From positions 62,001-126,000 of the forward strand of contig JALQPE010002338.1 in assembly GCA_030407315.1 (NCBI GenBank): a stretch of 64,000 bases of DNA, given 5' to 3'. This DNA comes from Asparagopsis taxiformis (taxonomy: Eukaryota; Rhodophyta; Florideophyceae; Bonnemaisoniales; Bonnemaisoniaceae). The position numbers and the translations under genes are program-made. Of this stretch, positions 40,237 through 49,942 are shown one piece after another. The first letter of the stretch is position 1. Every line of letters starts with the position of its first letter. The notes under the pieces were generated by a model, which was not told the DNA's origin, made no database searches, and saw nothing but the letters and a program-made list of their open reading frames with translations.

Positions 40237-41308
40237 GGGTGGATATGTCACGATAGCGGGATGTGTTTATGTTTTAGGAAATGGAGGACGGAGTATTGTT
40301 TGTACTGAGGTTGTGAGCACGCAAAAAGTTAATCTGTGGTTGCGTGGTGGAGATCGTGAGATTGGACTAGTGCATCGACAGCTCCGGATTTAATAGGCTT
40401 TGCCCAGCCGATTCATCGGCATTTGCATATTCGCATGGCGAGTGGCGTTTGAATTGGAATGAAATTGAGAGCAGTCTCAATCTCTCCTCGGAGAATTACA
40501 GAATGATTCCGATAATTTGGTACTTACAGCGCTATTGACGCTCAAGTCATGGCCAATGTTGTGATGCCATGTAAGTTTGATTTCTTCATCGTTGCAGGCA
40601 TATGCACGCAACGCATGATCGTTTCTGCCAGTTGACGTAGCAACAGTACCTGGTTATCCATGGATAGAACAAAAGACAGAGGCGTCTGCACACGCCCCCC
40701 CCCCAATAACAATACAGCCAGTTTGGTTTAGAATTGATTCGATAAAGGGGCGCACAGCGAGGAATTTGTCGTAAACGCAGTGCAACAGCGCCGTTGTTGT
40801 GATCCAACACGCTCAGAATGTCGATCAACAATGTTGCAAGTTTACCCTAGATCGAAAAGGGCTAATTAACCTTTATTTGCCATTTTGATCCCAAATTAGC
40901 AATTGAATAACCGCGCAGTATCCCTTCTTTTCGAAAACTTTGATTTGTTCCTCTCCCATTGCGAGCCCCTACAGATGCATCCCAACGCGCAAAGCAAGTA
41001 ACCATCAAAATTCAATACCGCACGCTGATATGTCCCCCTCGTCCAATGCCATTGCTGAGCCGGTGTTCACGCTCGCCATCTTCCACAGCCACGTCCGCCC
41101 GCAGCCATAGTCGCCAAACTGCACCGTCGCACCAGCAACCAACCGTCAGTAGACACTATTTCCCAACGCACGACACCAATCGTCTCCATGCACCTTTAGC
41201 ATTTCCAGTTGGCCCCGCACCTCACCACACCCAACCGCGACCGTCACTCCCACGCAGCATTCACCCGCTAATGCGCAATCGACACCCATCCATCGCAGTC
41301 CGCCCGTT
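40237..41308. promoter_or_regulatory. divergent region between APS reductase 1 and cap methyltransferase
   Basis: 1.07 kb with outward-pointing genes on both sides. The side next to 41309 (about 41030-41308) is strongly C-rich and G-poor on the plus strand. A run of C lies near 40694-40703. No supported gene. Confidence 0.45.
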
Positions 41309-42298
41309 ATGGACAAACACATCGTAGCCGATCATTACAATCAGCGCCGAAATGAGGGGCGTCAGGGCCGCAAGAACAGCCTCATATACCGCATGCGAAA
41401 CTTCAACAATTGGCTTAAAACCGTTCTCATCCTCCTCCACACCAAACCCGGCTACTCCGTCCTCGATCTGTGCTGCGGCAAGGGCGGCGACCTCAACAAG
41501 TGGATTAGCTCCAAATGCTCAGAATATGTTGCTTGCGACATAGCAGACGTCTCCATCAAGATCGCCGTCGGTCGGTACAATAATCTCACAATGCCGACCT
41601 TTCGTCCCCTCTTCCTCGTCGGCGACTGCTTCTCGGCACGCATCGCAAACTATCTCGAACCAAATGTGCACTTTGACGTCGTTAGTTGTCAGTTTGCTAT
41701 GCATTATGCATTCGAATCGGAGCAGCGCGTTCGTATGTTGCTCTCCAACGTTTCTGAGAGACTCAAGCCTGGCGGCTTCTTCATTGGCACAACCGTGGAT
41801 GCAAACGTGCTCGTTCGAAAGATCCGAGCCGTGAGCGGTCTGGAGATTCGATCCGGCGTGTATAGAGTTTGTTTTGATAAGCAGTTTGAAAGCAAACGCT
41901 TTTCATCCGACAGCAGCCCGTACGGTATTCGGTATACATTCACACTCGACCAAAGCGTGGAAGACTGTCCAGAGTTTCTCGTTCATTTCCCGACGTTTGA
42001 GAAAGTGGCAAACGAATACGACCTCGAGTTGTTGTTGCTCTGCAACTTTCACGACTTCTACACTGAATTTTCCTCAGAAAAATACGCCGAATTTCGCCAC
42101 AAGCTCTATTCTATGGATGTTCTTGATGAAAATGGAACGATTAGCGCTGACGAATGGGATGCGGTCTACCTCTACACTGCATTCGCTTTCCGCAAGAAAG
42201 GCGATCCCAGCCCGGGTGTATCACCTACGGAGATCCAAGGACGTGATTGGCAGCAAGTTGACGAAGATGAAATAATCAAAATGGAATCGCTAACATGA
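41309..42298 (+). CDS. mRNA cap guanine-N7 methyltransferase
   Basis: The 329-residue product starts MDKHIVADHYNQRRNEGRQGRKNS, typical of the enzyme core, and continues LRNFNNWLKTVLI-like sequence, then SAM-binding motif VLDLCCGKGGDLNKW near residue 50. Later features are YVACDIADVSIKIA, FDVVSCQFAMHYAF, LKPGGFFIGTTVDANVL and FTLDQSVEDCPEFLVHF, all expected for RNMT/ABD1. It adds the N7 methyl group to the cap guanine of nuclear mRNA. The enzyme here has almost no N-terminal extension, as in some protists; family catalytic cores are of similar size. A Leu/Asp/Glu-rich tail follows. Start at the ATG at 41309, after a C-rich leader. Confidence 0.93.
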   Translation: MDKHIVADHYNQRRNEGRQGRKNSLIYRMRNFNNWLKTVLILLHTKPGYSVLDLCCGKGGDLNKWISSKCSEYVACDIADVSIKIAVGRYNNLTMPTFRPLFLVGDCFSARIANYLEPNVHFDVVSCQFAMHYAFESEQRVRMLLSNVSERLKPGGFFIGTTVDANVLVRKIRAVSGLEIRSGVYRVCFDKQFESKRFSSDSSPYGIRYTFTLDQSVEDCPEFLVHFPTFEKVANEYDLELLLLCNFHDFYTEFSSEKYAEFRHKLYSMDVLDENGTISADEWDAVYLYTAFAFRKKGDPSPGVSPTEIQGRDWQQVDEDEIIKMESLT

Positions 42299-43000
42299 GC
42301 ACCATGATGTACACCATGAAATATGGATCGCACATAATTCCCGGAGCGTGCACGCGTTATTGACACAAGTCTGACTGGCTAATACTGGACATACACAGTG
42401 CGTAAATTCTTAGGTGTTTACAAAGCGAGATGTCTCGCAACTAGGCAGAGCGATAATTCGTGGGCTACAGAGTATCACAGTCAACAACTGGTACACATTG
42501 TATCTGAGGACCAGGCCATCTACAAAGTGCACTGTGGAGCACCCAATTTGTATAGGGCTCGCGTGACAACATGAGTAAACTCTCAGCAATTGCTGATAAT
42601 AATGGCAGCTACGGAATATACCGCGAGCGCCTCTGAACCAGGTTAAGCAGCCAGTGGCAGGTGGGAAATGTCTGCGCGACCAGGCTCCACCAGACCGAGA
42701 TATTTAGCACGAAAGCAATCGAACAGCAAGCAGTTGAGGCAGGGGGGCGATTCTAACATCTGTTTCCAGAGTAGCACTTGATGATTTGTACACATGCCCA
42801 TTGTTAGAAGAAAGCGGAATGGCGACAGGATAAAGTGCTCTTCCCATGTAGGATACAGAAAGAGAGTAGAGGCGGGAAATAAACACTTGAAAACGCGAGC
42901 ACAACGGGAGAGATGATCGAGCAGATCGGGTGAAGCGCAGAGGGATGGGATGCTGCGTTTTAACATTGAGTAGCATTGGCGCGAAGGGAGAGCGCAGAAG
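42299..43000. other. convergent intergenic region
   Basis: 702 bp between the 3' ends of the cap methyltransferase and NF-YA genes. No gene or distinctive element recognised. Confidence 0.45.
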
Positions 43001-43573
43001 TCATTGGCCGGCAGCAGCTTGTTCCTTTATTTGCTGACGAGCAAGGTCTTCGCGTTCCTCTTTGGAGAGGAAACGACCGCCGGGGCCTCTGCGGCGTTGC
43101 ATTGCGTGCTTGTGTCTGCTTTCATGCATGTACGAGCGTTTTCTTGGCGTGTAGCTTGTAACGTCTGTGCCGGTTTGCTTTTTACGACTCTCCCTGCGCT
43201 TGAGGATCCTTGCGTACTGCTTTGGGTTGACATAAGTGGGCTGGTCTTCGAGGACAGCGGCGGTAGCGGCGTCGGGAGCGGTGAAAACCATTCCGGCGGG
43301 ATATTGGCCAAAGGCGGCGGCGGCAGCTGCAGCGGCCATGGGCTGCATGTGCGGAGCTGGGGGCTGCGGGACGGGTGGGGGCGCCTTAGTATCCACGGGA
43401 AGTTGTTGAGGTTGTGGATGGGCGGCGGCGACAGCGGCAGCGACAGCAGCTGCTGGTGTGGTAGTGACGGATGGGGGGGATGCGGTGGACTCAGCAGCGG
43501 ATGCTGTAGGCTGGGGTACGGAAGTAGGGGCCATGAGGGTGGCGGAATACATTGGAGAGCCTTCCGTGGTCAT
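43001..43573 (-). CDS. NF-YA (HAP2), CCAAT-box binding subunit
   Basis: The 190-residue product has a Pro/Ala/Thr-rich N-terminal part with poly-alanine (residues 1-105), then the conserved core: YVNPKQYARILKRRESRKK (subunit-binding helix A1), a linker, and RKRSYMHESRHKHAMQRRRGPGGRF (DNA-binding helix A2). NF-YA joins the NF-YB/NF-YC histone-fold pair and reads CCAAT. Two details differ from animal and plant proteins as I know them: Tyr-Ala where Tyr-His is usual in A1, and a linker about two residues longer. The DNA-contact residues of A2 are kept. Start ATG at 43573. BiP in this window has CCAAT boxes, a plausible but unproven target. Confidence 0.9.
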   Translation of the reverse strand: MTTEGSPMYSATLMAPTSVPQPTASAAESTASPPSVTTTPAAAVAAAVAAAHPQPQQLPVDTKAPPPVPQPPAPHMQPMAAAAAAAAFGQYPAGMVFTAPDAATAAVLEDQPTYVNPKQYARILKRRESRKKQTGTDVTSYTPRKRSYMHESRHKHAMQRRRGPGGRFLSKEEREDLARQQIKEQAAAGQ

Positions 43574-44854
43574 GACTGGCTGGCTTGTTGGAGGTTTGTG
43601 ATTGTGTGATAAGTGGGTTGGTGGTTGCGAGCGAACGAGCGAGTGAGTGGGCGATTTAAAAGTGTAGTGGGACAGAAACGAGATGCGCGCTCAGCGCGCC
43701 TCGAAGGTAGCAGAACAGGGAGTCTGGTGGGAAAGTGGAGGAGAGCGGTAGTGTGGGGAGCGAGGCGGGTTTACGCAAGTCGAAAACGAGTTGCTGGGCG
43801 TTGCGGAGCGGGGCGAATGCGGCAGAGTGGCCTTGCTGGAGCGGAAGGATGCGCGGAGACGGGGGTACGCGGAGCGTTGCAACTCGCGACGCCTAAGCGA
43901 GTTGGAAAGGACTTGTCGATCGTTGGTTGTGCGGAAATGTGAGCTACCGGAAAGTAGCAAGGGTCGTGTCGTGAGTGGCCAGCCGACGCGATCTAAAGGG
44001 TGGCGCGTCGTCCAACCAGCAGTGGTTGCGGAGGGTCTGTGGAGGACCCATTCGGACCGTTGTCGATGTTGGAATGGAGATGGCCAACTGTTTGTCAAGG
44101 GCGCGTTTTTTTCGGACCGCCAGTGCAGCGTCGAGAGGGAGTGGAGTCGTGCGTGCGACGATTGCAATCAATGGCGTTGACCGATGGACCGTAGGTTGTG
44201 CTGGTTGCGAATGTTGGGGCCAAAAGCACTGCGAGTGACCGGGGCAACCATGACGGTGGCAGGCGCAAGGGCGGGCAAAACGCAGTCGAGTGCTGAGAGC
44301 GGCATTGCTGGACAGCGAATATGAATCAAATACTGGGAAGACAGCGATTGGCAGAATCTCAAGATGGCAGCTACAAGTGGAATACAGTAGCGAAGAGACA
44401 CGCGGTCAACGATGATTGGGCTGTCCGTGTCCATGTGGCTGGATGCTGTGTTTGCATGAAACGTGTTGTTCGCTGGTTGCTTCGATTTTGTGTCAAGCAC
44501 GATTGGCTGTGCGCATATGCGCCGTGGCAAACAGCTGCAACGTGCCGGGTTTTTTTTTTTTTTTCTTACAGAGCGCACTGCACTGCAACTGAGCGCTGCC
44601 TGCACTGCTGAATTGTTGCATTGACAGCGAATGGGTACGTATGTTCCAACGCCGCCTGCGTAGCATGTTTGATTGTCGACTATGTCATCCTCCAGCGCCC
44701 TTTTCGTGCATCTCTTGTTGCACTCTGCTGGTTGGTTACATCCAACGCAACGCAATGGTCCACCGGTCCACGTCGCACCAGAGTAATTCATTTATCCCTA
44801 GTTGATTCAAATATACGCTAGATATCTATGGCTCTGCTTTTCTCTCCGACTTGT
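43574..44854. other. intergenic region with T-run
   Basis: 1.28 kb between the NF-YA start and the end of the L2HGDH gene. The first 150 bp are the NF-YA leader. A run of 15 T at 44550-44564, followed by CTTACAG, lies inside. Several frames of 100-200 codons (for example 44168-44791 minus) have no recognisable content. Confidence 0.4.
44550..44571 (+). repeat. T15 homopolymer followed by CTTACAG
   Basis: Fifteen T at 44550-44564, then C-TTACAG to 44571. On the plus strand this looks like a polypyrimidine tract with a splice acceptor or an RNA polymerase III stop, but no matching donor or small RNA was recognised. Confidence 0.5.
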
Positions 44855-46138
44855 TCACATTGCACTCTCGGCGTACACATCCTTGTCCTCCGAATTGCCG
44901 ACCCATCCGCTGCGATCAACAATTGCTCTGCCAATCGCCAGCGAAGACGTTGCCCCCGGACTTGGTGCATTCCTTGTATGTAGCACACACCCATTAGCAC
45001 TTTCCTCAAAGATAAAGTCGTCCAATAAATTGCCCTCCACGTCCACAGCCTGAGCGCGAATTCCGCTCCTTTCCGAGCCTCTCCGTTCAAAGTCCGACAC
45101 CGCCAGCGACGGCACATACTTGATCGCTTGTCGAGCCGCCACCCCAATAAACGCGCTTTGCATCATTTGACGCGCCGCAAACGACGGATACTTGGCCGCC
45201 AATCGCCAGAAGCCCGCGTAGCTCAGCATGTCGCGCATGTCGCGCAACGAAACGTCCAGTTTGTCGTAGCCGGTGCGCGAAAATGGCACCACCGCATTCG
45301 GACCCACTATCACCTCATTCGATGCCGTGCGCGTGAAATGCACCCCGAGAAACGGCGCTCCAGATAGATCGCGCACCGGGTAAATGCTGCCGCGAATGCG
45401 ATCCGCTATCTCTTTGTTCGTCACACGCAGAAATTCACCGCGTACCGGCACGATGTGCGGCTGCTGCGCGCCACCGAGTAAGCGCGCAACACGATCCGAT
45501 TGCACACCCGTGCACGTGATCACTCGTTCCGCCTGCACTTTGTCATTGCCTTCCAACGTGATCGTTAGGTTGGACGCCTGTTCCAGCCCGATTACACGGC
45601 TGTTGAGTCGGATTTCGCCGCCAAACGACACAATGTCCTCCCCGTAGTGCTGCGCTACCAGGCCCCAATCAACGACGCCCGTCTCGGGAGAATGGATCGC
45701 CGCCAGACCGACGCATTCGGGCTCGACGCGTTGAATGTCTGCTAGCTTGTCCAGATAGGATATTCTTGGCACTTGATTCACTAATGCATTTTGGTACAGC
45801 TTTTGGAGAGACGGTATCTCACGTTCGTGCACAGCGACAATTAGCTTGCCGTTCTTCTGGTAGGGGATGCCTCGTGCTTTCAAGTATTCATAGCTGCGGT
45901 GCAGGCCCTCGAGACATAGTTTTGCTTTCAGCGAGCCAGGACGGTAGTAGAGGCCTGCATGTATCACACCGGAATTGCGGCCAGACTGGTGCTGCGCCAA
46001 TTCTTTTTCTGCTTCCAGCACCACAACACGTTTAGCACCTCGGAGCATCAGCTCTCGAGCGGTGGCCAAGCCGACTATGCCGCCACCGACCACGGCCACT
46101 TCATAAATTGCAGAAGCTGCTCTTTTTGAACTTGACAT
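44855..46138 (-). CDS. L-2-hydroxyglutarate dehydrogenase (FAD)
   Basis: The 427-residue product has the FAD-binding start YEVAVVGGGIVGLATAREL near residue 11, then HQSGRNSGVIHAGLYYRPGSLKA, the family signature around the flavin. VVDWGLVAQHY and the late block YVPSLAVSDFERRGSERSGIRAQAVD complete the L2HGDH pattern. The enzyme oxidises L-2-hydroxyglutarate to 2-oxoglutarate, clearing a side product of malate dehydrogenase, and is mitochondrial in animals and plants. The short N-terminus (MSSSKRAASAI) is weak as a mitochondrial signal, so location is uncertain. No introns. Start ATG at 46138; a GT microsatellite lies 47 bp upstream. Confidence 0.93.
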   Translation of the reverse strand: MSSSKRAASAIYEVAVVGGGIVGLATARELMLRGAKRVVVLEAEKELAQHQSGRNSGVIHAGLYYRPGSLKAKLCLEGLHRSYEYLKARGIPYQKNGKLIVAVHEREIPSLQKLYQNALVNQVPRISYLDKLADIQRVEPECVGLAAIHSPETGVVDWGLVAQHYGEDIVSFGGEIRLNSRVIGLEQASNLTITLEGNDKVQAERVITCTGVQSDRVARLLGGAQQPHIVPVRGEFLRVTNKEIADRIRGSIYPVRDLSGAPFLGVHFTRTASNEVIVGPNAVVPFSRTGYDKLDVSLRDMRDMLSYAGFWRLAAKYPSFAARQMMQSAFIGVAARQAIKYVPSLAVSDFERRGSERSGIRAQAVDVEGNLLDDFIFEESANGCVLHTRNAPSPGATSSLAIGRAIVDRSGWVGNSEDKDVYAESAM

Positions 46139-46777
46139 GTTTCTTTCTACCTTTGCTTGTAATGGTCTTGCACACTAGCAAACAGTGTGTGTGTGTGTGT
46201 GTGTGTGCGTGAGGCTCTCAGCTGCACCCGTATTAATACTGGTACAGTACCACATGCTGACTAGCAAACTAGCACTGCTGACTCTGGTTATCTTGAAAAA
46301 GTCACCACCAACGTTACCAGACACTCGCTTACTGATCATCCGAGATTGCGGAGCTTTGTAGAAAATGTGGTGACTGCAGCGGAACGTCATTCATTGTGAC
46401 AGCTTTGTGTGTCATAATAAAATTTGGAGCAGTGCAGGAGAGATTCGTTCTGGAAGAGACACGCACCCTTATCACGGCGCGAGATACACGCATTGTGTAG
46501 ACACGATGGCGTGTGTCTCACAAACTTTTTAATTGCTGATAAGCTAAATAGTAATGGTTCATTGTGTGGACACGAAGAGTTGCAAAACTTTGCGTTGGTG
46601 TCATTGCGCAATGACAATATTTCAACAACTACAACCCAGAATCAATGTTTGATCTCCACGAGCCGTTGCCACCCATACATAAATCTGAGCAATCTCATCT
46701 CCGATGGCGGCCAATTTCGCAAGCGAAAAGTTGCTCCACTCCATTTTCAGGCATCGTTCCAGAAAATTTCTGCACGT
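46139..46777. promoter_or_regulatory. intergenic region upstream of L2HGDH
   Basis: 639 bp between the L2HGDH start and the end of APS reductase 2. It holds the microsatellite at 46185-46207 and the L2HGDH promoter, but no supported gene. Confidence 0.4.
46185..46207. repeat. (GT)n microsatellite
   Basis: About 11.5 perfect GT units, 47 bp upstream of the L2HGDH start codon. Confidence 0.9.
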
Positions 46778-48016
46778 CTACTTGGATACAGAAACGTTCA
46801 CGTCTGCCTCTTGGAGTAAAGGAAGCAAAGCACCCGATTTGTACAATTTCTGCGTCTCTTCGTTACCACCGATATGCTTTCCACCAATGAACACATTGGG
46901 GGCCGTGTTCTGACCGGTCGCCCTTTCTAGAGCGGCCACAACGTCAGCGTAATTGTCCATTTCGCTGATAACATATTGCGCATACGGCACATTCAAAGAA
47001 AGCAAAAGGTCATCGAGCGCCTTACAGTACTTGCATCCCTTCTTCGTGAATGCAACAACTTTATCTGCACCAACCATATCAGCGACAAAGTCATCAGCCA
47101 GCTCGGCTGCAGCGCTGTCCAGCGAGATGTTGCCCTTGTGCAATCCACACTCCTTCTGCGTAGCTTGTTCCCACCACCAACGCCCCTCTCGCTCGTGTTG
47201 GTTGGGCAGTACTGCGCGTGTGCACGGCTCGCAGCCAATGGAAATGAAACCTTGCTGGTGCAGGGCGTTGTACGGCACGCCTGATGCACGAATGGTCGCC
47301 CATACCTGAGAGGACGACACATCAGCGAGTGGGTTGTATTTAATGAGGGTGGAATCATTGGTGCCCTTGAACGCGGGATCCACCTGCACGATGGGAATAT
47401 TTGTACGTGTGCCGGGGCTCTGGTCCTTTCGCTGGCCTGTAATCCATGCGGATAGTGTGGCCAGTTTTCGACGCAAGGGACGCACCTTTCGAATGCTGCA
47501 GCATTCTTGGTGTCCGTCTTCGTAGAAGGAGAAGAGACCCTTTTCGTTGACGAGCTGGGTCACTTGTTCAGTTTCCGGAAAGGTGTACTCGATTTTAATG
47601 GCGTAATGCTTCTCCACCTGCGCATAGAATCTGTATGTCTGCGGGTGCAAGCGACCGGTGTCCAAGGCGAAGACACGGTAAGGTTTGTTGGTACGTGATG
47701 CATATTCGATTAAAACGACATCTTCCGCACCGGAGAAAGCTATCGCTACAGTACCTGGGAAAGTGTCGAGGGCATGATCAATGACTTGTGTGGGTGTTTT
47801 CTTCTCCGACGGAGAGGCGTTTGCCCAGTCATTGCCAAGTTTGTCAAAATCTGTAGTGTTTACGACGCCCTCTGCAGCAGCAGAGGATGGCGGTTGAATT
47901 GCGGCTCGTGTACAGGGAAGCGGCGAAAACTGACGGGTGGATGATGTGGATATAGAGGGGGTGAAAGAAGCTGCTTGGGCACCTATGTGGGCGACTGAAG
48001 TAACAAAGGTGGACAT
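46778..48016 (-). CDS. plastid APS reductase with fused glutaredoxin domain (copy 2)
   Basis: The product is 412 residues from the ATG at 48016; the open frame continues to 48229 but that part is C-rich leader. A Ser/Thr/Ala-rich transit peptide (MSTFVTSVAHIGAQAASF...) covers about 55 residues. The reductase domain is nearly identical to copy 1: [39 protein letters not shown] and KECGLHKG. The glutaredoxin tail has CKYC and TAPNVFIGGKHIGG. Differences are spread over the gene, and the transit peptides are quite different, so the duplication is not recent. Both copies should act in plastid sulfate assimilation; having two may allow separate regulation. The copies share orientation and are 6.5 kb apart with four genes from other families around them. 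Confidence 0.92.
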   Translation of the reverse strand: MSTFVTSVAHIGAQAASFTPSISTSSTRQFSPLPCTRAAIQPPSSAAAEGVVNTTDFDKLGNDWANASPSEKKTPTQVIDHALDTFPGTVAIAFSGAEDVVLIEYASRTNKPYRVFALDTGRLHPQTYRFYAQVEKHYAIKIEYTFPETEQVTQLVNEKGLFSFYEDGHQECCSIRKVRPLRRKLATLSAWITGQRKDQSPGTRTNIPIVQVDPAFKGTNDSTLIKYNPLADVSSSQVWATIRASGVPYNALHQQGFISIGCEPCTRAVLPNQHEREGRWWWEQATQKECGLHKGNISLDSAAAELADDFVADMVGADKVVAFTKKGCKYCKALDDLLLSLNVPYAQYVISEMDNYADVVAALERATGQNTAPNVFIGGKHIGGNEETQKLYKSGALLPLLQEADVNVSVSK

Positions 48017-48820
48017 TGTGATGTCGAATGAATAATTGCACTGGGACGGTCCAGGAGGTCGGGAAGGGCGCTTTTGAATATCATGGAGAGAGGAGGAGAA
48101 CGGGGAGTTGATCGGAGGTATTGGCGGAAAGGAGCATGCATGATGGTGAAGACGCAATTGCGTGGGGGGAGGGGGATAGCCACACAGAAGGATGAGGTTG
48201 GTGTTCGGAGGCGTTTGTTGCGGAGACACGCATGTGTTGGGTTAATTTAGGTTTGTCGCGAAGCGTCACAACGACGGACGGGCGATGTGGTGGAAAAAGA
48301 ATGCATTTCAAGTCAATTGTCAACGTGGCGGCCTACTGTATGTATCGAAACTGGGATTTAGATACACTGGCAATGCAATGGGCGAGATCCACACTCGCGG
48401 CTAAAATTAGCAGCGAAACTTGCGCAAGAAGAGCGCTGGTGGCGTTGAACGTTGAAACAAGTGATGCAATCAGACTGGAGTGTCATGCTCATGAGGCGAC
48501 TCCATGAGCGAGAAATTTTAATCAAGATAAATTTATTCTTGTCATAACCGTTTTGCCCAAGCCGTCATCGTCTCCGTCGCGATGGAGTCAAATTACATAG
48601 CGCACTCGAGAGCAAAGCCGTTCAAGCATCCGTATCGCGCGCGCCCTATGCTACAATGCAGGGTTTTGATAGCCGCCTTAACGCACCGCCACCGCCGCTA
48701 ACAGTAATTGCCACCTGCAATTACGCTGCCCCGACTGCTCTGCGCCGCGCAGGGGGGGCGTTGCTTTAAATTGACTGCGTGGTGCAGATTATACCGGTCG
48801 AGCATTTGAAACGGGCACAA

Positions 48821-48845
48821 ACACGATGCGATGCGATACGATCCG
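48821..48845. repeat. degenerate pentanucleotide array
   Basis: Five units in phase: acacg, atgcg, atgcg, atacg, atccg. Confidence 0.65.
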
Positions 48846-48896
48846 CGTGGTGTGCCCCTAGCAACTCTGGCTACAACGCGGGCAGAGCAGAGTGGA

Positions 48897-48922
48897 GCGG
48901 CGCGGCGCGGCGCGGCGCGGCG
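48897..48922. repeat. CGCGG pentanucleotide array
   Basis: Four near-perfect CGCGG units plus partial ends, a GC-only stretch of 26 bases. Confidence 0.8.
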
Positions 48923-49872
48923 TGTGCATGACGTCAAGTTGATGCAAAACGGTCTTGCGCGCGATGACATCACATTGATTTGACAAGTAACATTATGCCA
49001 CTATTGCTGTCAAGTTTGCGCTGAAATGTGCCGCGATGAATTGCACTTTTGAAAATATATCGCACGGGCCGCCGCCCAATTGGTCGTAAACCGTTACAGC
49101 GAATAACTTGGCCGCAAATCGAGCATTCGAACACACAACCGATGCTACGCAACGTCTGTATCGTGCAACCGTCGCAACGTGTCTGTACAAACGCACTCTA
49201 GCATGATAGGACGTTTCCCCGTCGATCGGCCTCGGCAGGCAAAGACGCGCAGCGCGACGGGACAGAGCGAGGCTTCACACACCGCGTGCCGGCGGGTGGG
49301 CGGCGCGCTCTGAAGAAGGTAAAGCGGAATCAAGTAGAGTTTGAAAAAAATTGTTACATGAGAAATGGCAATGGATGGATGGGTAAGCACTGCACATATT
49401 GTAGACTCGATGAGTTGGCGCACGTTCAAATGACGTAAGGACAAAATTTTAAAATTTTGAATCGTTGATCTCCCGATTTGGTGCCATTCAACGTATGTTT
49501 GTGCGCGCCGTTGATGACATTGAAAATAATCGCAAAACGTGATCTACTGTGGCCATGTAACGGCCGGATACTACTCGCTCGTTCCCACTTTGACAAAATC
49601 CGCCAGTGCCAATGTGCGACAACGATGTATGACCACGACCATTCCCGACTAGTTTTCTCTCGACTCGCCTCGCCTCGCCTCGCTTTACCCCGCCCCGCCC
49701 ATCACACTAGTCAGCCCGATTCCGATTTTCTTCCACGCAATCGTACCACAATCCCACCTGCCCCGACTGTGCCGCTTGTTTACAACCCACATCGCGCATA
49801 TATCGTGCACGTCTGCACCATCTGCTTTCCTCCCGTTCACCAACCTATCAATCACTACCACCACATCCATCC

Positions 49873-49880
49873 CTATATAG
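49873..49880 (+). promoter_or_regulatory. TATA box of the orphan gene
   Basis: CTATATAG lies about 65 bp before the ATG at 49943, inside a C-rich, G-poor leader. Confidence 0.5.
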
Positions 49881-49942
49881 CCGACTGCCCGCCCTAACCC
49901 CATCAACCCATCGTCGCTATTCGCTCCATCATCCCCGCCACG

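Larger units (their letters stand above)
48017..49942. other. gene-poor region with GC-rich repeats
   Basis: 1.9 kb between the starts of APS reductase 2 and the orphan gene at 49943. The first 220 bp are a C-rich leader on the minus strand. Two five-base repeat arrays lie inside (48821-48845 and 48897-48922) and CCTCG-type units near 49665-49685. The last 200 bp are the promoter of the next gene. No other gene supported. Confidence 0.45.

Noticed and set aside
44168..44791. 207-codon minus-strand frame
   Set aside because: Reads through the A15/T15 run as poly-lysine and shows no domain.
46778..48229. Full 483-codon frame as APS reductase 2
   Set aside because: The first 71 codons are Pro/His-rich leader; transit peptide starts at the ATG at 48016.
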